From contig OZ014411.1 in NCBI GenBank assembly GCA_963965975.1, positions 9,735,501 to 9,799,500 of the forward strand: 64,000 nt of DNA. The letters are read 5' to 3'. This document shows positions 11,701-24,429 of this stretch, one piece after another; the first letter of the stretch is position 1; every line of letters begins with the position of its first letter. The stretch is from Xestospongia bergquistia (taxonomy: Eukaryota > Porifera > Demospongiae > Haplosclerida > Petrosiidae). A program made the position numbers and the translations under genes. The notes beneath the pieces were generated by a model. The model ran no database searches. It was not told where the DNA came from and saw only the letters and a list, made by a program, of their open reading frames with translations.

Positions 11701-11890
11701 CATTCTATTTTTACTGTATCAAAGTTCACCTAGAGAGACCATCTTTAATACAACATTATTATACCATCAGAATATATATAATATTTATATGATAATCACA
11801 TAATCTCCAGTTGATATATACAAACATCTCAATCAAGACCAAAATAGGAATGGTAGTATGGACACTCCTACACAAAGTACATATACTTAC

Positions 11891-12033
11891 AGTGATCCTC
11901 ATGTGGTTTCATAAACAACACTATTGAGATCATAAATGGCCTTTCTATCATCAATCTGACCCAGTAAGATCATAATGGAGGCATGTAAACCTACTAAGTG
12001 TAACAATCCTTTTGTAAGATCAAAGTTGAATGC
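11891..12033 (-). pseudogene. NCKAP1/HEM-like exon (FDLTKNYLDL region)
   Basis: The minus strand reads AFNFDLTKGLLHLVGLHAS, IMILLGQIDDRKAIYDL, NSVVYETT. This is the conserved block of NCKAP1 near residues 125-170 (NFDLTKNYLDL, LMILLSRIEERKAI, YNYAHEM). It is the strongest evidence for the HEM assignment. An in-frame TGA at 11899-11901, just before the donor, breaks the reading. The exon lies 3' of exons for residues 430-690, so the gene order is scrambled. Confidence 0.7.
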
Positions 12034-12558
12034 CTAAAAGTAAAGAATAATGGATAATAATAATGGATAATATTTATAATACATAATGTATTTTAAATAA
12101 TAAAAGAACATTCTTGTGTAATATTAAGACTTAAGGAATACAATGTATAGTTTATATAACATGTAACTTTTTAAAAAATAAATGACACTAATAATTATGT
12201 ATGTTCTTTAATTACTATACTCATCTGCTAAATCTAACTTCAAGTATAATTTTCTCATAATAAACCTAAGAGACAATAATGTATTACTCTATAGTATATG
12301 CATCTTTTATACATGTACATGCAATATATGTTAATGTACATGTAATGTACTTTGGAGTCTTTGTCAATGAGATTAGACTTATAGTCCAATGTAGAGGAGT
12401 ACATAAAGGGTATCCTCCTCTTAAGGACAACTCTGAAAGCTTAAAGAGATCACCTTCTAAACAGTAGTAGAACACCAATAACAATAATAATACATTGTAT
12501 TATAAGTCACCATCATCTATACAAGAACAGGTTATATAGTCTGAAAACATATACTTAC

Positions 12559-12628
12559 CAGGTACAATAAGTACTGGTAATAGTAGCCTCTCCTTTGCTG
12601 TTTAATAGTTGAGTTTCTTGTAAGAGAA
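12559..12628 (-). pseudogene. NCKAP1/HEM-like exon (YYVQYLSGFD region)
   Basis: Minus-strand exon with CAG acceptor and GTAAGT donor, reading TRNSTIKQQRRGYYYQYLLYL. It fits NCKAP1 near residue 430 (QRYYVQYLSGFD). The match is short. Confidence 0.4.
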
Positions 12629-12799
12629 CTGATGTCAGAAGAACTCAAGTCATATCAACATTAACTATAGAAAATACAAAATAATATCACTTACATATAG
12701 TACTAGTGTCCATAATAGTACATAGTGTCATAACTCTACACTATATACTGACTATACTATTGTATGTTGTTATACTAGTTCTCTTACTATACAATTTTA

Positions 12800-12872
12800 G
12801 AATTCTCTGTGTAAATATATAGGATTGAATCTGTAACAGAACTTAGAGGTCTTTCTATCTCTTGAGGCTCAG

Positions 12873-12880
<8 letters not shown>
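12800..12880 (-). pseudogene. NCKAP1/HEM-like exon fragment (QEIAKPSELL region), partial copy
   Basis: The minus strand reads [23 protein letters not shown], a diverged copy of the exon at 13055-13150. A (TA)n microsatellite lies between the two copies. DNA similarity to the second copy continues on both sides of the motif. Confidence 0.5.
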
Positions 12881-12927
<47 letters not shown>

Positions 12928-12985
12928 GTATATATATATATGTATATATGTATGTATATATATACATACATATATACATACATAC

Positions 12986-13040
<55 letters not shown>

Positions 13041-13050
13041 GTATGTATGC
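12870..13050. repeat. (TA)n / TATG microsatellite
   Basis: About 180 bases of TA, GTATA and GTAT repeats between two copies of the same NCKAP1-like exon. The long frames open through it (runs of Tyr-Ile) are artefacts of the repeat. Confidence 0.95.
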
Positions 13051-13054
13051 ACAA

Positions 13055-13150
13055 TTCCAGACTTCTCAATGTAGATACATAAGATTGAATACGTAACAGA
13101 ACTTCTGAGGGTCTTGCTATCTCTTGAGTCTCAGAATTATATTTCATCAT
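13055..13150 (-). pseudogene. NCKAP1/HEM-like exon (QEIAKPSELLTSVRAYM region)
   Basis: The minus strand reads [27 protein letters not shown]. This matches QEIAKPSELLTSVRAYM...LQSIE of NCKAP1 near residue 690 with most positions kept. With 13220-13272 and 13511-13574 it forms a short run in correct protein order. Confidence 0.7.
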
Positions 13151-13219
13151 AGCTACAATATTTCTAATAACAACAATACACAATAAGTAATACTAAACAT
13201 TGTGTGATATATGACTTAC

Positions 13220-13272
13220 CTTATAAAGAGATCTTCTAGATGTGAGAGAGGATATTGAGTAAAGGTGTGATC
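13220..13272 (-). pseudogene. NCKAP1/HEM-like exon (EHTFTPREYLTSHLE region)
   Basis: Minus-strand exon with TAG acceptor and GTAAGT donor, reading DHTFTQYPLSHLEDLFIR. It fits EHTFTPREYLTSHLEIRF of NCKAP1 near residue 660. Confidence 0.6.
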
Positions 13273-13510
13273 CTAGGCAGACATGAAAGAAAAGGCAAAC
13301 TCATATACATACCCACTTCATCTTTCTTGCTATTATCAGCAGAATCCTGTCCTATACACTGGTCTTTACTTAATTAGCAATCTCTTCTACAAATCCTGCT
13401 TTCTTAAGAATTGAGGTCACTATCAAATATGTACAAGAGAACTAGTCAACAACAGACATTAATGAATTGAATTACATATATTTACTAGTTAATATAATGA
13501 GAGGTATTAC

Positions 13511-13574
13511 CTTTTTAGGACAGAAGTGTATAGTACAGTTGAGGAACTCAGAGCTCACGATTGGAAATGCTCTC
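13511..13574 (-). pseudogene. NCKAP1/HEM-like exon ([20 protein letters not shown] region)
   Basis: The minus strand reads AFPIVSSEFLNCTIHFCPKK before a GTAATA donor. Alignment to NCKAP1 near residue 560 keeps Ala-Phe-Pro, the Cys-Thr pair and Cys-Pro. Confidence 0.55.
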
Positions 13575-13665
13575 AGATATTGTTGTTGTTTGAGAATATT
13601 TCATATTACAAACATGTATTATAAATGTTGTTGCCATATTTAACATTAATAGATTGTCAACTTAC

Positions 13666-13745
13666 TTTCTTTGTTTGTAAGCCAGACAGACAATCAACAA
13701 AAGACATTAAAATAGACTCCTCTTCAGGACACACTGTCATTCTCT
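13666..13745 (-). pseudogene. NCKAP1/HEM-like exon (VCPEDES region), copy 2
   Basis: Reads RMTVCPEEESILMSFVDCLSG on the minus strand, with acceptor and donor intact. It is a paralogous copy of 6130-6208 and 14064-14147, and the closest of the three to the family consensus. Confidence 0.65.
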
Positions 13746-14063
13746 CTACACATATAATGTAACAAGTGATAAAAAATATTTTAGAGAATGATATAACTTT
13801 AAAATATACGGTAGACAACATATATAGGGATATTGAACCATACATTATAGCATGATAATGCTTTACTATGATGTTTACTAATAAATGCTATATGTGGATA
13901 TAAAACAAAGGACATTTTCTCTTTCCCTTTAGTACAGGAAGAAATTGTCCTAGAAATTTCAAAAGATAGTTCAGAATTACTTTACACTATTTCCTCATCA
14001 AAGATGAATAAAATACACAGTGTCATTGTTGTTGTATTTAACATTAGTAGATTGTCAACTTAC

Positions 14064-14147
14064 TTTGTTTACCTTGTAAATGAGACAGACTATCAATGAA
14101 AGATGCCATTAAAATAGACTCCTCTTCAGGAGACAGAGTCATCCTCT
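14064..14147 (-). pseudogene. NCKAP1/HEM-like exon (VCPEDES region), copy 3
   Basis: Reads RMTLSPEEESILMASFIDSL on the minus strand, with splice signals intact. Its flanks match those of 6130-6208 over several hundred bases, including the AGAGAGAAAGTGAGAGAGAG tract (6600 and 14690). Confidence 0.6.
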
Positions 14148-14564
14148 CTACACATATTGTTATGTAACAAGTAATAAAGATATTTCAGAAAATGAAATGA
14201 TAATACTAAAAATTATGGGAACAGGATAAGGATAATACACATTGTACATACAAAGTCCCAACATAAATAGCCTAGTACTATCAGGTAAGATATATAGTGG
14301 ACGAAATATGTAAAGATAATGTTTACATTATAATACTTACCAATGAATGTTACATGTACATGTAATATAGAATGACATTTTCTCTCATTTGTACAGAATA
14401 AAATTCTCTTAGAAATCTCAATTGATAGTTCAGAATTACTTTACAATAGTTCCTCAGCTCTAGCTAGCAAAGCTGAATAAAATAATTGAAAAGAAACAAG
14501 TCATTTAATATTACATTGTATTAATTATGTATGCATATTAAAAGCAACATCAAATATCAGAGAC

Positions 14565-14660
14565 AACTGTTTCAAAGATAAGTTCTGGTAGAGCTAAGTC
14601 TGAGTTATCCTCAGAGTTGATTTTTGGATTTTCTTTTAGGTGTGGTCATGATGTCATGTT
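14565..14660 (-). pseudogene. NCKAP1-like exon fragment with AEEYSD-type motif, copy 3
   Basis: Homologous at DNA level to 6475-6590 and 8045-8130. The minus strand holds NSEDNSDLALPELIFET. It is part of the duplicated block shared with 6.1-7.1 kb. Confidence 0.35.
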
Positions 14661-15329
14661 TTATTATCAAACATATCACATATTTAGAGAGAAAGTGAGA
14701 GAGAGATAGACAAACAGACAAAGACACGTATACACACACACACAGACAATGAACTACACTAGAACCCTTCCTCACACTGAGACAGCAATCATAAGATGAA
14801 CATCAAGTATGTGATGATATATTTTACCTCTCAATACACAGGTCTCTCATTTTCTCACTGTTTATAGTTCAACTAATACTCAATCTAACAGATGTTTTGG
14901 AATATATACAAGTGTACCACTAAATTGAGAGAGAGAGAGAGAGAAATTTTACAATATATTGTCCCTTTAGCTAAATGCACAGTAATAATTTACTTAAAAT
15001 TATATTAGTTTGTTTTAGTTAAGCAAAATTTGACATAATTTGTTAATTGGTGTTAAAAGAGACACTTAAACTGATTGTTGCATACGCTGTTAATTGTATT
15101 CATTGTTCTAGAATCTTCTAATGCACATTGTCACTATTGTTTACTCTGGAACATTCGTTGATTTTGTATATATATTTAGATTGAGTTGTTATTTATTCAT
15201 TCTGTTCGATGAGATAAATCTAACAATTGGACCCCTCAATTATAAGATACAATTATGTATATTATATCACTTGTATTATTTATATTAATACAAGTCTTAT
15301 ATACACATAACATGTAGCCCAATTTAGTT

Positions 15330-15555
15330 TGCTTACCTTTGTTCACTTTGTACTGTCATAAGTGTATCAACTTCACCAAAAACTATCTCCTTGAGATAAA
15401 TAAACCACATATCACATAACCAGTTGGACCCATAATGGACATCACTCCATCCATCACAATATAGAGACCTGTATGTTCTGGCCCTGCTGTTAAAATTAAT
15501 CCACCTGATATAATTGGATTAGAAATTACAGACATTTGCATGAAAGCAATCTAAA
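15330..15555 (-). pseudogene. NCKAP1-like exon (GPYGMKFL...LMWHI region), frameshifted
   Basis: The minus strand reads VMDGVMSIMGPTGYVI, then in another frame DMWFIYLKEIVFGEVDTLMTVQSEQR before a GTAAG donor. Together they resemble LLGPYGMKFL...LMWHISSQVAELKKLV of NCKAP1 near residue 810. One frameshift near 15400 separates the halves. An overlapping frame (FNSRARTYRSLYCDGW...) is also open; I consider it incidental. Confidence 0.4.
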
Positions 15556-15639
15556 GGACACAGATAATAAATTTGACAGTATCAAATAGCCTTACTAAGA
15601 ATGCCTTATGCAATGTTTAAACTAGTGTTATACTTATCC

Positions 15640-15800
15640 CTTGAGTACTATCTCTACTAGACAATGTACAATGTCCAATACTTTGCTCAGGTGTCATTAC
15701 AACTCTTTGTAAGTTCTCTGGTAAGACTATTTCTTCTTCTTCAAAATTTTCTTCCACTTCATTGATTGTTCAGTTAGGTATTCTTAATGGTACAATATCA
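15640..15800 (-). other. Possible minus-strand exon, unrecognised
   Basis: The minus strand stays open through INEVEENFEEEEIVLPENL, QRVVMTPEQSIGHCTLSSR and DSTQGI, with a possible GTATAA donor. The acidic stretch and open length suggest coding origin. I could not place it in NCKAP1. Confidence 0.3.
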
Positions 15801-16059
15801 TTGAAGATTGGTTGACATTGAAGAATTTTAGCTGTACTTGATGTACAAGATATAGCTCAAACTATCACATATACTAGCTCCATTACCCATTATATGAGTA
15901 GGTAAAATCTAATAAATTGGAAAAAATATTATCCAATATACATAAAATTCGCTTAAGATTGAAGTCTCTTCAAACAGCTTACAAAAAAATTATTTTAGGA
16001 GATGTATACAAAATCTGATAAAGTAATGAGTCCTTGTCTGCAGGTACCTATGAATTATT

Positions 16060-16940
16060 AATCATCATGGATCACGGTGATGGACACAACAGTACTATGA
16101 AGTGCTAAGATATGGACTGCTGATTCAATTATTGTCAAGGCATGCCTTCCTATGCATACCCTTATATGGATTTGTATTATACAGGTAGTGGCTATTTGTA
16201 CTGCACAGGAAGAAACACTAGCTCCATCAATCACTTTTATTATCTTACTTGGATTAGTGTTTAATTGTCTGAAATTCTTGTAACAATGACATTATCCAAG
16301 TCTTATATAAGGTAGAGTAGTTGTATTGGTAATAAGTCATAATGTTTTGATTCCGGTGCCAGTAAGATTGCCTAATATCTCTTTCAAGAAATGGAAATAA
16401 TATTTTTATAAGTACAGCTGGACTGAACAGTTATGTTCTATTAGCCCCTTCTCCTCCTCCTCTTTAATTTATTTCAGAAATAGTAGAGGTTGAGACAGAA
16501 CTGGTCTGTGTACTCTATATATAGTGCATATAAATGTAAATAATATAAGTAATAATATATACTGATTTTTATGTTAACACTTTTAAAAAAATCATTTATT
16601 ATGTAAAGGAATTATTAGTGTATAAAGGATAAGAAGAGTAACACACAATATGTTTGAATCTGTTTGTATGAGATAGGTGATCAAAACAAATACATCACAA
16701 TCACAGAATATACTATAGCATATAGCTTTATTGGTAGTGCAACTTTAAAGATGATGGTTTGACATAAGATGTACACTTACTGACTTGACAACAACCAAGT
16801 GAACATTAACATAATTACAATACTTGAAATGTGTACAACTGTTTGTTAGTGAAATGAAATGTCATGATGGTTTCTCTTGATTTTTATATTTATGATGTAG
16901 CTAATTCTGAAATAGAAAAGAATATTTTCTAAAGAAAGAA
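16060..16940. other. Intergenic, no gene seen
   Basis: AT-rich stretch between the NCKAP1-like remains and the CARD exon. No convincing open reading or splice pattern. Confidence 0.5.
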
Positions 16941-16961
16941 TTAAAAGCTAACACATCATAC

Positions 16962-17277
16962 CTTTATATTTTGACATTATTTTATCAGCTAGGTCATGTC
17001 GATTTAAACTATCATCTCTCAAAATATCCAAGAAAATTATGAAGGCACTAACATTGTGTTTGACATGATCCTTTAGATCATCAAGAATATAGTCAAGATG
17101 ATCTGCACTGGTATCTCCTGTTTTCTTGTCTTCTATAATTTTGTAAACATCGTCAGAAATAACTTCTTCTGAAACCAATCTCCTTGCTAGAACAAAAGGC
17201 TCAATAGTTGATTCAACAATAGCACTGGTACATTTAAGTAAAACTCGTCTAGCTGTATCAGAGTTCCAGAGTATCAT
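16962..17277 (-). CDS. CARD-like domain exon
   Basis: Single open exon of about 105 codons, starting after CTCTAG and ending at a GTATGA donor or the nearby TAG. Pattern: Arg-rich helix 1, then AIVESTIEPFVLARRLVSEE and EVISDDVYKIIEDKKTG, HLDYILDDLKDHV, FIIFLDILRDDSLNRHDLAD, KIMSKYK. Its spacing and hydrophobic positions fit a CARD (helical death fold). The exon itself is undamaged, although the rest of the gene is not. Confidence 0.6.
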
Positions 17278-17544
17278 CTAGAGTGTAGAGACAAAACATG
17301 GAGCTGTTAGTAATGTATTAGAAAGATCACCTAGAATAACTTAATGTTTATAATTGTATTCTAGTCAGATGACTTAACAGTAATAATAATATTATTATCA
17401 TTATAGTGATGACAAATTTAATATTACATATATCACTTGAAATGTAAATACCATGAGACATCTGCTTCATTATCAAAATAAACAATGTGAATAAAGTAAG
17501 AGTCGTATTTTGGAACCATCAATAGCCATTTCATTATAATTAAG

Positions 17545-17991
17545 TACACTGAAAAAAAGCATTTTGTCATTTTAACTAAGGTCTTCGTTACCACAGTCCA
17601 TCAATATGTAATAAACTCAATTCTAAGTTGCTACAAGGTCAATACTAGTATAATTCTATATGTATAAAGCCAACTAGTTGCATCTAAAACCACATTGCTT
17701 TTATACCCACTTTGCTATAGAAACTGATCATGGCTTCAATTTATGCTATAAGCAGATACTATTTCAAATGAGCTAACACAGTTAAGTTGAAATAGTATCT
17801 GTTTCTCCTTCATAGTTTCATTAATTGGACATAATCTACAAAGAGTACTTTTTGGCTTCTGGTTAGCTTTATACATATTGAGTTAGATCAGTTTTGGGTT
17901 TGTGGGTATCCAGTATTGAGTTTACATCATATTCATGAGATTCTGGTAATGAATATAATGAATGAAATGACAAAATGCTATTTTAAGTGTA
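17545..17991. mobile_element. MITE, ~447 bp, TA-flanked, copy 1
   Basis: It begins TACACTGAAAAAAAGCATTT and ends with the inverse of TACACTTAAAATAGCATTTT. A second inverted segment (GATACTATTTCAA ... TTGAAATAGTATC) lies inside at about 17755-17810. It has no coding capacity. A related element is at 57947-58376. Ends of the CACT type flanked by TA suggest a Tc/mariner-like non-autonomous element. It lies in the intron upstream of the CARD exon. Confidence 0.6.
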
Positions 17992-20900
17992 ATTATGTGT
18001 TTATATAAATATTATAATTATATAAACATACTTCTGATGTAGTAACAACTTCATTAGTTGATAATGATTGTCTTGATACTCCTACTTAATGAAATAAATA
18101 TTCTGCACTATCATTTAGTTTAGCACTTACTATCACTACTATGAAGAGAACGAATTATATTAATCTTTTTGTTTTCAGGTTTAATTCCTTTCAATGGTAC
18201 ACTATATTTTATTTCAGTAGCTGTATTATGTCCACTTTTAGCTAACACTGTGATCAGTATAGAAGGGACAGATGGAGGATTTTGTAGACCAAATATATCC
18301 ACATCACTTTGATAGATCTATCAAACATTGTATATATATACATATAATATTACCAATATATAATATACTTACCACTGCAGGATCTATGTGAGGATAAATA
18401 CTCCATCCATTATAAGAAGTATCCTCTTCATTAAAATCTAATTCAATGTAACCATCACTATCTTGAAATGTAAATGATAAGCTAGCATCTTTCTTTGCAT
18501 TAACATGAAGAGAAGTGTTTATATATTGAAGGATTAAGTAAACAAATACTACAGAGGTATTTATTTACCTCCACTAGAGCATTAAGACATTCAGCTACCA
18601 TAAAGTACATCAACCATTCTCTGCTACTACATATTTCATATACTACTTGACCTATATACTTTTTATTAGGAGATGATCTAACAGGAGGTTCACCTATAAT
18701 ATATAATGATATTAAGTACAGTTAATAATATAATGTACCTGGTACTAAACTTGTCATTAAAGACTGTTTACTAGGTACAATCATAGTAGTAGGTTGTGGA
18801 GAAAGTTCCAAAGTAGATCCAGTAACTATCTTGTCAAATATCTTACTAACAAGATACTCAACTATAGTAATGATGAGGAGATGTGTATGTAATTTATTGT
18901 AATCTAATGTACCTTGACTAGTGATTGAGAACAGTTCTTTATCAGATATAGTCAGTGAATAAGTTATAGTAGGTTGTACTAGACAAGGTTCTAAACTAAA
19001 TCCAGTTAGTGTCTCTACAATGATAGGTTTATTATTGACTGATGAGGAAGATTTGGTTATGTCTACAACTTCTTGGTCTGTTAGTCATCTAGAAAATAGA
19101 ATTAATAACTTCAAATAACATATTTTAACTAAATTACCATTTGTTGGTTTGATTTGAATATTACTATTACAAATGTGTAGCTCTGTCAAAGTATGTTCAT
19201 GATCTTTCCACAACCATCATTTTATCATCATGTGTTGAGGACACAACATCTGTTATCTCTTTGTGATCAGAGTGTGTCAATGAGTTATCTATAATAATTG
19301 CAAAAAGTATTAACAAATTCTTATATATATATTTACCATCTGCTGAACTAATGACATGGACTTCAATATTAGACTCAGTGGGTAGTTCTGAAGTGATAGA
19401 AGCAGCTATTTCATCATCAGACAAGGATCCATTGGAGCTGGCAGCCTCATCTGACTCAGAATCACCAGTAACATTGGTTGAATCAACAATGGAATCAGTT
19501 TCCTCTGGAAAACATGAAGTTGGTTTAGTGCCTGATTGACAACACCTTTTAAAGAGAAGTGCGAGAGATAAATATTGCCATATTGTTCACAAGGAAGGAA
19601 CTGTCCTCCTTTTTCTAGCTCAAAATGGTTAGGAAGTATGGGTTGGTCAACAGAGGCTGTAGCAAAACTGAGAAAACTAGTGTGATCTTGAGTAACTATG
19701 TCCCCACAGTGTCTTATCTTTAATTTGACTGATTGGAGTAGTGGTTTAGAGACAGATTAGCATATATAGCACTGACCAGTTCAGTTTCCTCAGGTAATTG
19801 AAACTGTCCACCAACCAGTGCTGTAACAGCTATTTCATTGGTATCTGTTGGAGACATAGTGACTTGTAAAACAGTAATTCTCAATCCATACTCTTCCCAG
19901 TTGAGAAACTGAGGAGAGTCTCCTTGAATTAAGAACAACTTCTCACCTCCAATACATGTTCCACGCAGAATATCTAAAGATTGTTAATAACAAAACAGGT
20001 CATTGATTATTCAATACTTTACCATTGGATGAGATAATATAGTTAAATTGTACAGACACATCTCTTGTAACTATTGATAACTCCATTGACTCTGTATGTA
20101 CAGTTGCAGTGTTCTTCTCTACAACAGCCAAATCTTTATGAACAGTCATCTCATCCTGTAATGATAGATCTATAGTTACATTAAATATTAAGTAAGTACT
20201 TAAAATATTAGACATTTAAACATGTCATATATGAAATGCTGTATATTGAACAGTAATGCTGTTTTATTGTGCTACAGTAAATGTCATTCTACTAATAAGG
20301 TAAGATAGAAGTAGGTAAATAATATGGTGTACCACCAATAGTGGGAGTGGTTCATTACTGCTTTAGCATCATACACTCAAGCATTTTGGGTTTAGGTTTT
20401 TGGGTGGGTCTAAACTCTAGTATAATGTTAACAATACAACTCCTACAACTATCACAATATTTTGACATAAATGGCATGCCATATAATAAGATTACTAATC
20501 AAAAAAGCTACAACCTTGCAAATACATCCCTTCCAATAGACTAAGGGAGGATCTGTCAAGAGAGTCTATTACTACTAGATAAAGTGCAATATGTTATATG
20601 TAGATTACCTGTACTGTCCTTATTTAATTTATCAATAGAGATCTGTACACTGAAATCAGTATGTGTACTCTTCTTGTCTTGTAGAGCAAGTAAACCTGAC
20701 AATAAGATCACAATAGTAATAATATTTTATATCATTGACAGATGAAAACATACCAGAAATGACATCTTTCTTGCCAATATGAAATAGAACATCTTCAAGT
20801 TGTGTCAATGTACCTCCTTTTATAGACCATTCCTCTAACAAGTACTTTATCTGTTCAGTAGAATCTCTTTTACTTCTGATATCAGTCAGTACAGACTGAT

Positions 20901-21289
20901 TATATTAAGTTGATAACCAAGTAGTTCCCAATCTTCTTGTACTGGTTGTAGAACAACTGCCAGTTTAGGAAGATAACTGATGATATCTGTGATATATGAT
21001 AAAGTAATGAACTGTTATATTTACAATAATAACAAACCCATAGTCTTTTTAGAAGCCCTAGGTAAGTTCTATTGTTTATACTCTTGTAGTTGTGTTTGGA
21101 GTGTTGTTATCATCTCTTCTTTCTCTTTAGTAACAGTGTGTAGTTTACAAGTAAGTTGAGCTATATAGCTATCTTTCTCATGTACTAAATCAAGATGACT
21201 TGTTGTAGTAGGAACTACAATATAAAACACAATGGATATATCATCATCTGTCACTATGTTTTATTATATGTCAATATAACAATGGACAT

Positions 21290-21740
21290 GTCCTCTTACT
21301 TGTCAATCTATTCATCCATTTAGCCATCCCTCAACTATTTAACTATCCATCCATCAATTGATATATCCATCCATTTCTCTATCTCTCTCTGTCAATACAT
21401 TTTATTATTCTATTAATTCATCTTTTATATGTCCTTGAGTCCATCCATCCATTTATATTTCCATCTGTCCATTTACCTATTATTCTATCTGATTCCTTCA
21501 ATCAATCTGTCCATTATACATTCATCTCTTGTCTCTTAATATCTTGTCCATTCATCTTTCCAATGGATAAATAACAAACTAATAAACAGTTAGATGGACA
21601 CGTGGAATAATAAATGGACAGACAAAGAGAAAGAAAAATGGATGATAGATAAATATATGAATGGATGGATTAACAGAGAAATGGACAGATAGAGATACAA
21701 CAAATTCATTCCCTTGTCTTTATAATGGACGGATGGACAC
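21290..21740. repeat. CCATCCAT / GGATGGAT foldback-prone intron tract
   Basis: The left half (21290-21560) is rich in CCATCCATTT-type units and the right half (21560-21740) in the complementary ATGGATGGA-type units, so the intron could fold on itself. It is imperfect and low complexity. Confidence 0.6.
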
Positions 21741-22084
21741 GTGAATGGATTGTCATCAAAACAAAGTCTAGTACACAGAGTATATATGGACTATCTGTCC
21801 ATTATCAATTCATCTACTTAACTATATAACTACCTACATCATAATAGTCAGGTTACCTTGTTGTCTCTCTTGTTGATATTCTAATTCTAGTAGTCTTTCT
21901 TGAAGACTTTGTATGTTTTGTTGAGCAACTAAAAGATCATCTTGATAGTTAGCTTGAAAAACTTTAGCTTGAAGAGCTTGAAGAACTTTAAAAATAATAA
22001 TTGATCTCATGGGATGAACCCAATAAAGAGTCTATTCTTACCTATTCTCTCATCTGTCCATTTTTGTTTCTGTGTATCTATATT

Positions 22085-24230
<2,146 letters not shown>

Positions 24231-24429
24231 GTGATAATAAGGATAGCTTACCATACAGTGTATATCTATTAATTAATTAATATTAATTAATATTATTAAT
24301 TATTATTAATTATCTATTAATGTGTTCAAAGTCATTTAGAAAGCATGGTGTCTCTGCAAGGTTAACGAAGATAATGGTTCCTGAGATTCACTGTGTAGAG
24401 GTTACTAATGGTAGCTATCCTAGTTCACT

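Larger units (their letters stand above)
16948..21990 (-). pseudogene. Coiled coil-death-ZU5-CARD gene with several frameshifts
   Basis: Minus-strand exons from right to left are as follows. Coiled coil at 21857-21986 (ALQAKVFQANYQDDLLVAQQ) and 21075-21218. Death domain at 20747-20985 (QEDWELLGYQL ... YLLEEWSIKGGTLTQLEDVL, then HIGKKDV). Linkers at 20619-20696 and 20035-20157. ZU5-like domain at 19555-19971 (LNWEEYGLRITV, ALVGGQFQLPEETELVSAIYA, KLKIRHCGD, GGQFLPCEQYG). Acidic linker at 19337-19504, then several exons to 18133. CARD-like exon at 16962-17277 (ARRVLLKCTSAIVES, EEVISDDVYKIIE). Such proteins act as cytosolic adaptors in death-fold signalling. The frame is broken at about 20880 (inside the death domain), 19760 (inside ZU5) and 19205, and the coiled-coil exon at 21075 ends in TAG with no donor. 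Three separate frame breaks point to a pseudogene. Sequencing error could explain some of them. Confidence 0.7.

Noticed and set aside
12787-13096. Long open frames of alternating Tyr and Ile on both strands
   Set aside because: Translation of the (TA)n microsatellite; no coding signal.
15340-15510. Open frame FNSRARTYRSLYCDGWSDVHYG as an alternative exon
   Set aside because: It overlaps the frame that matches NCKAP1 (GPTGYVI / WFIYLKEIVFGEVD); only one can be ancestral and this one matches no known segment.
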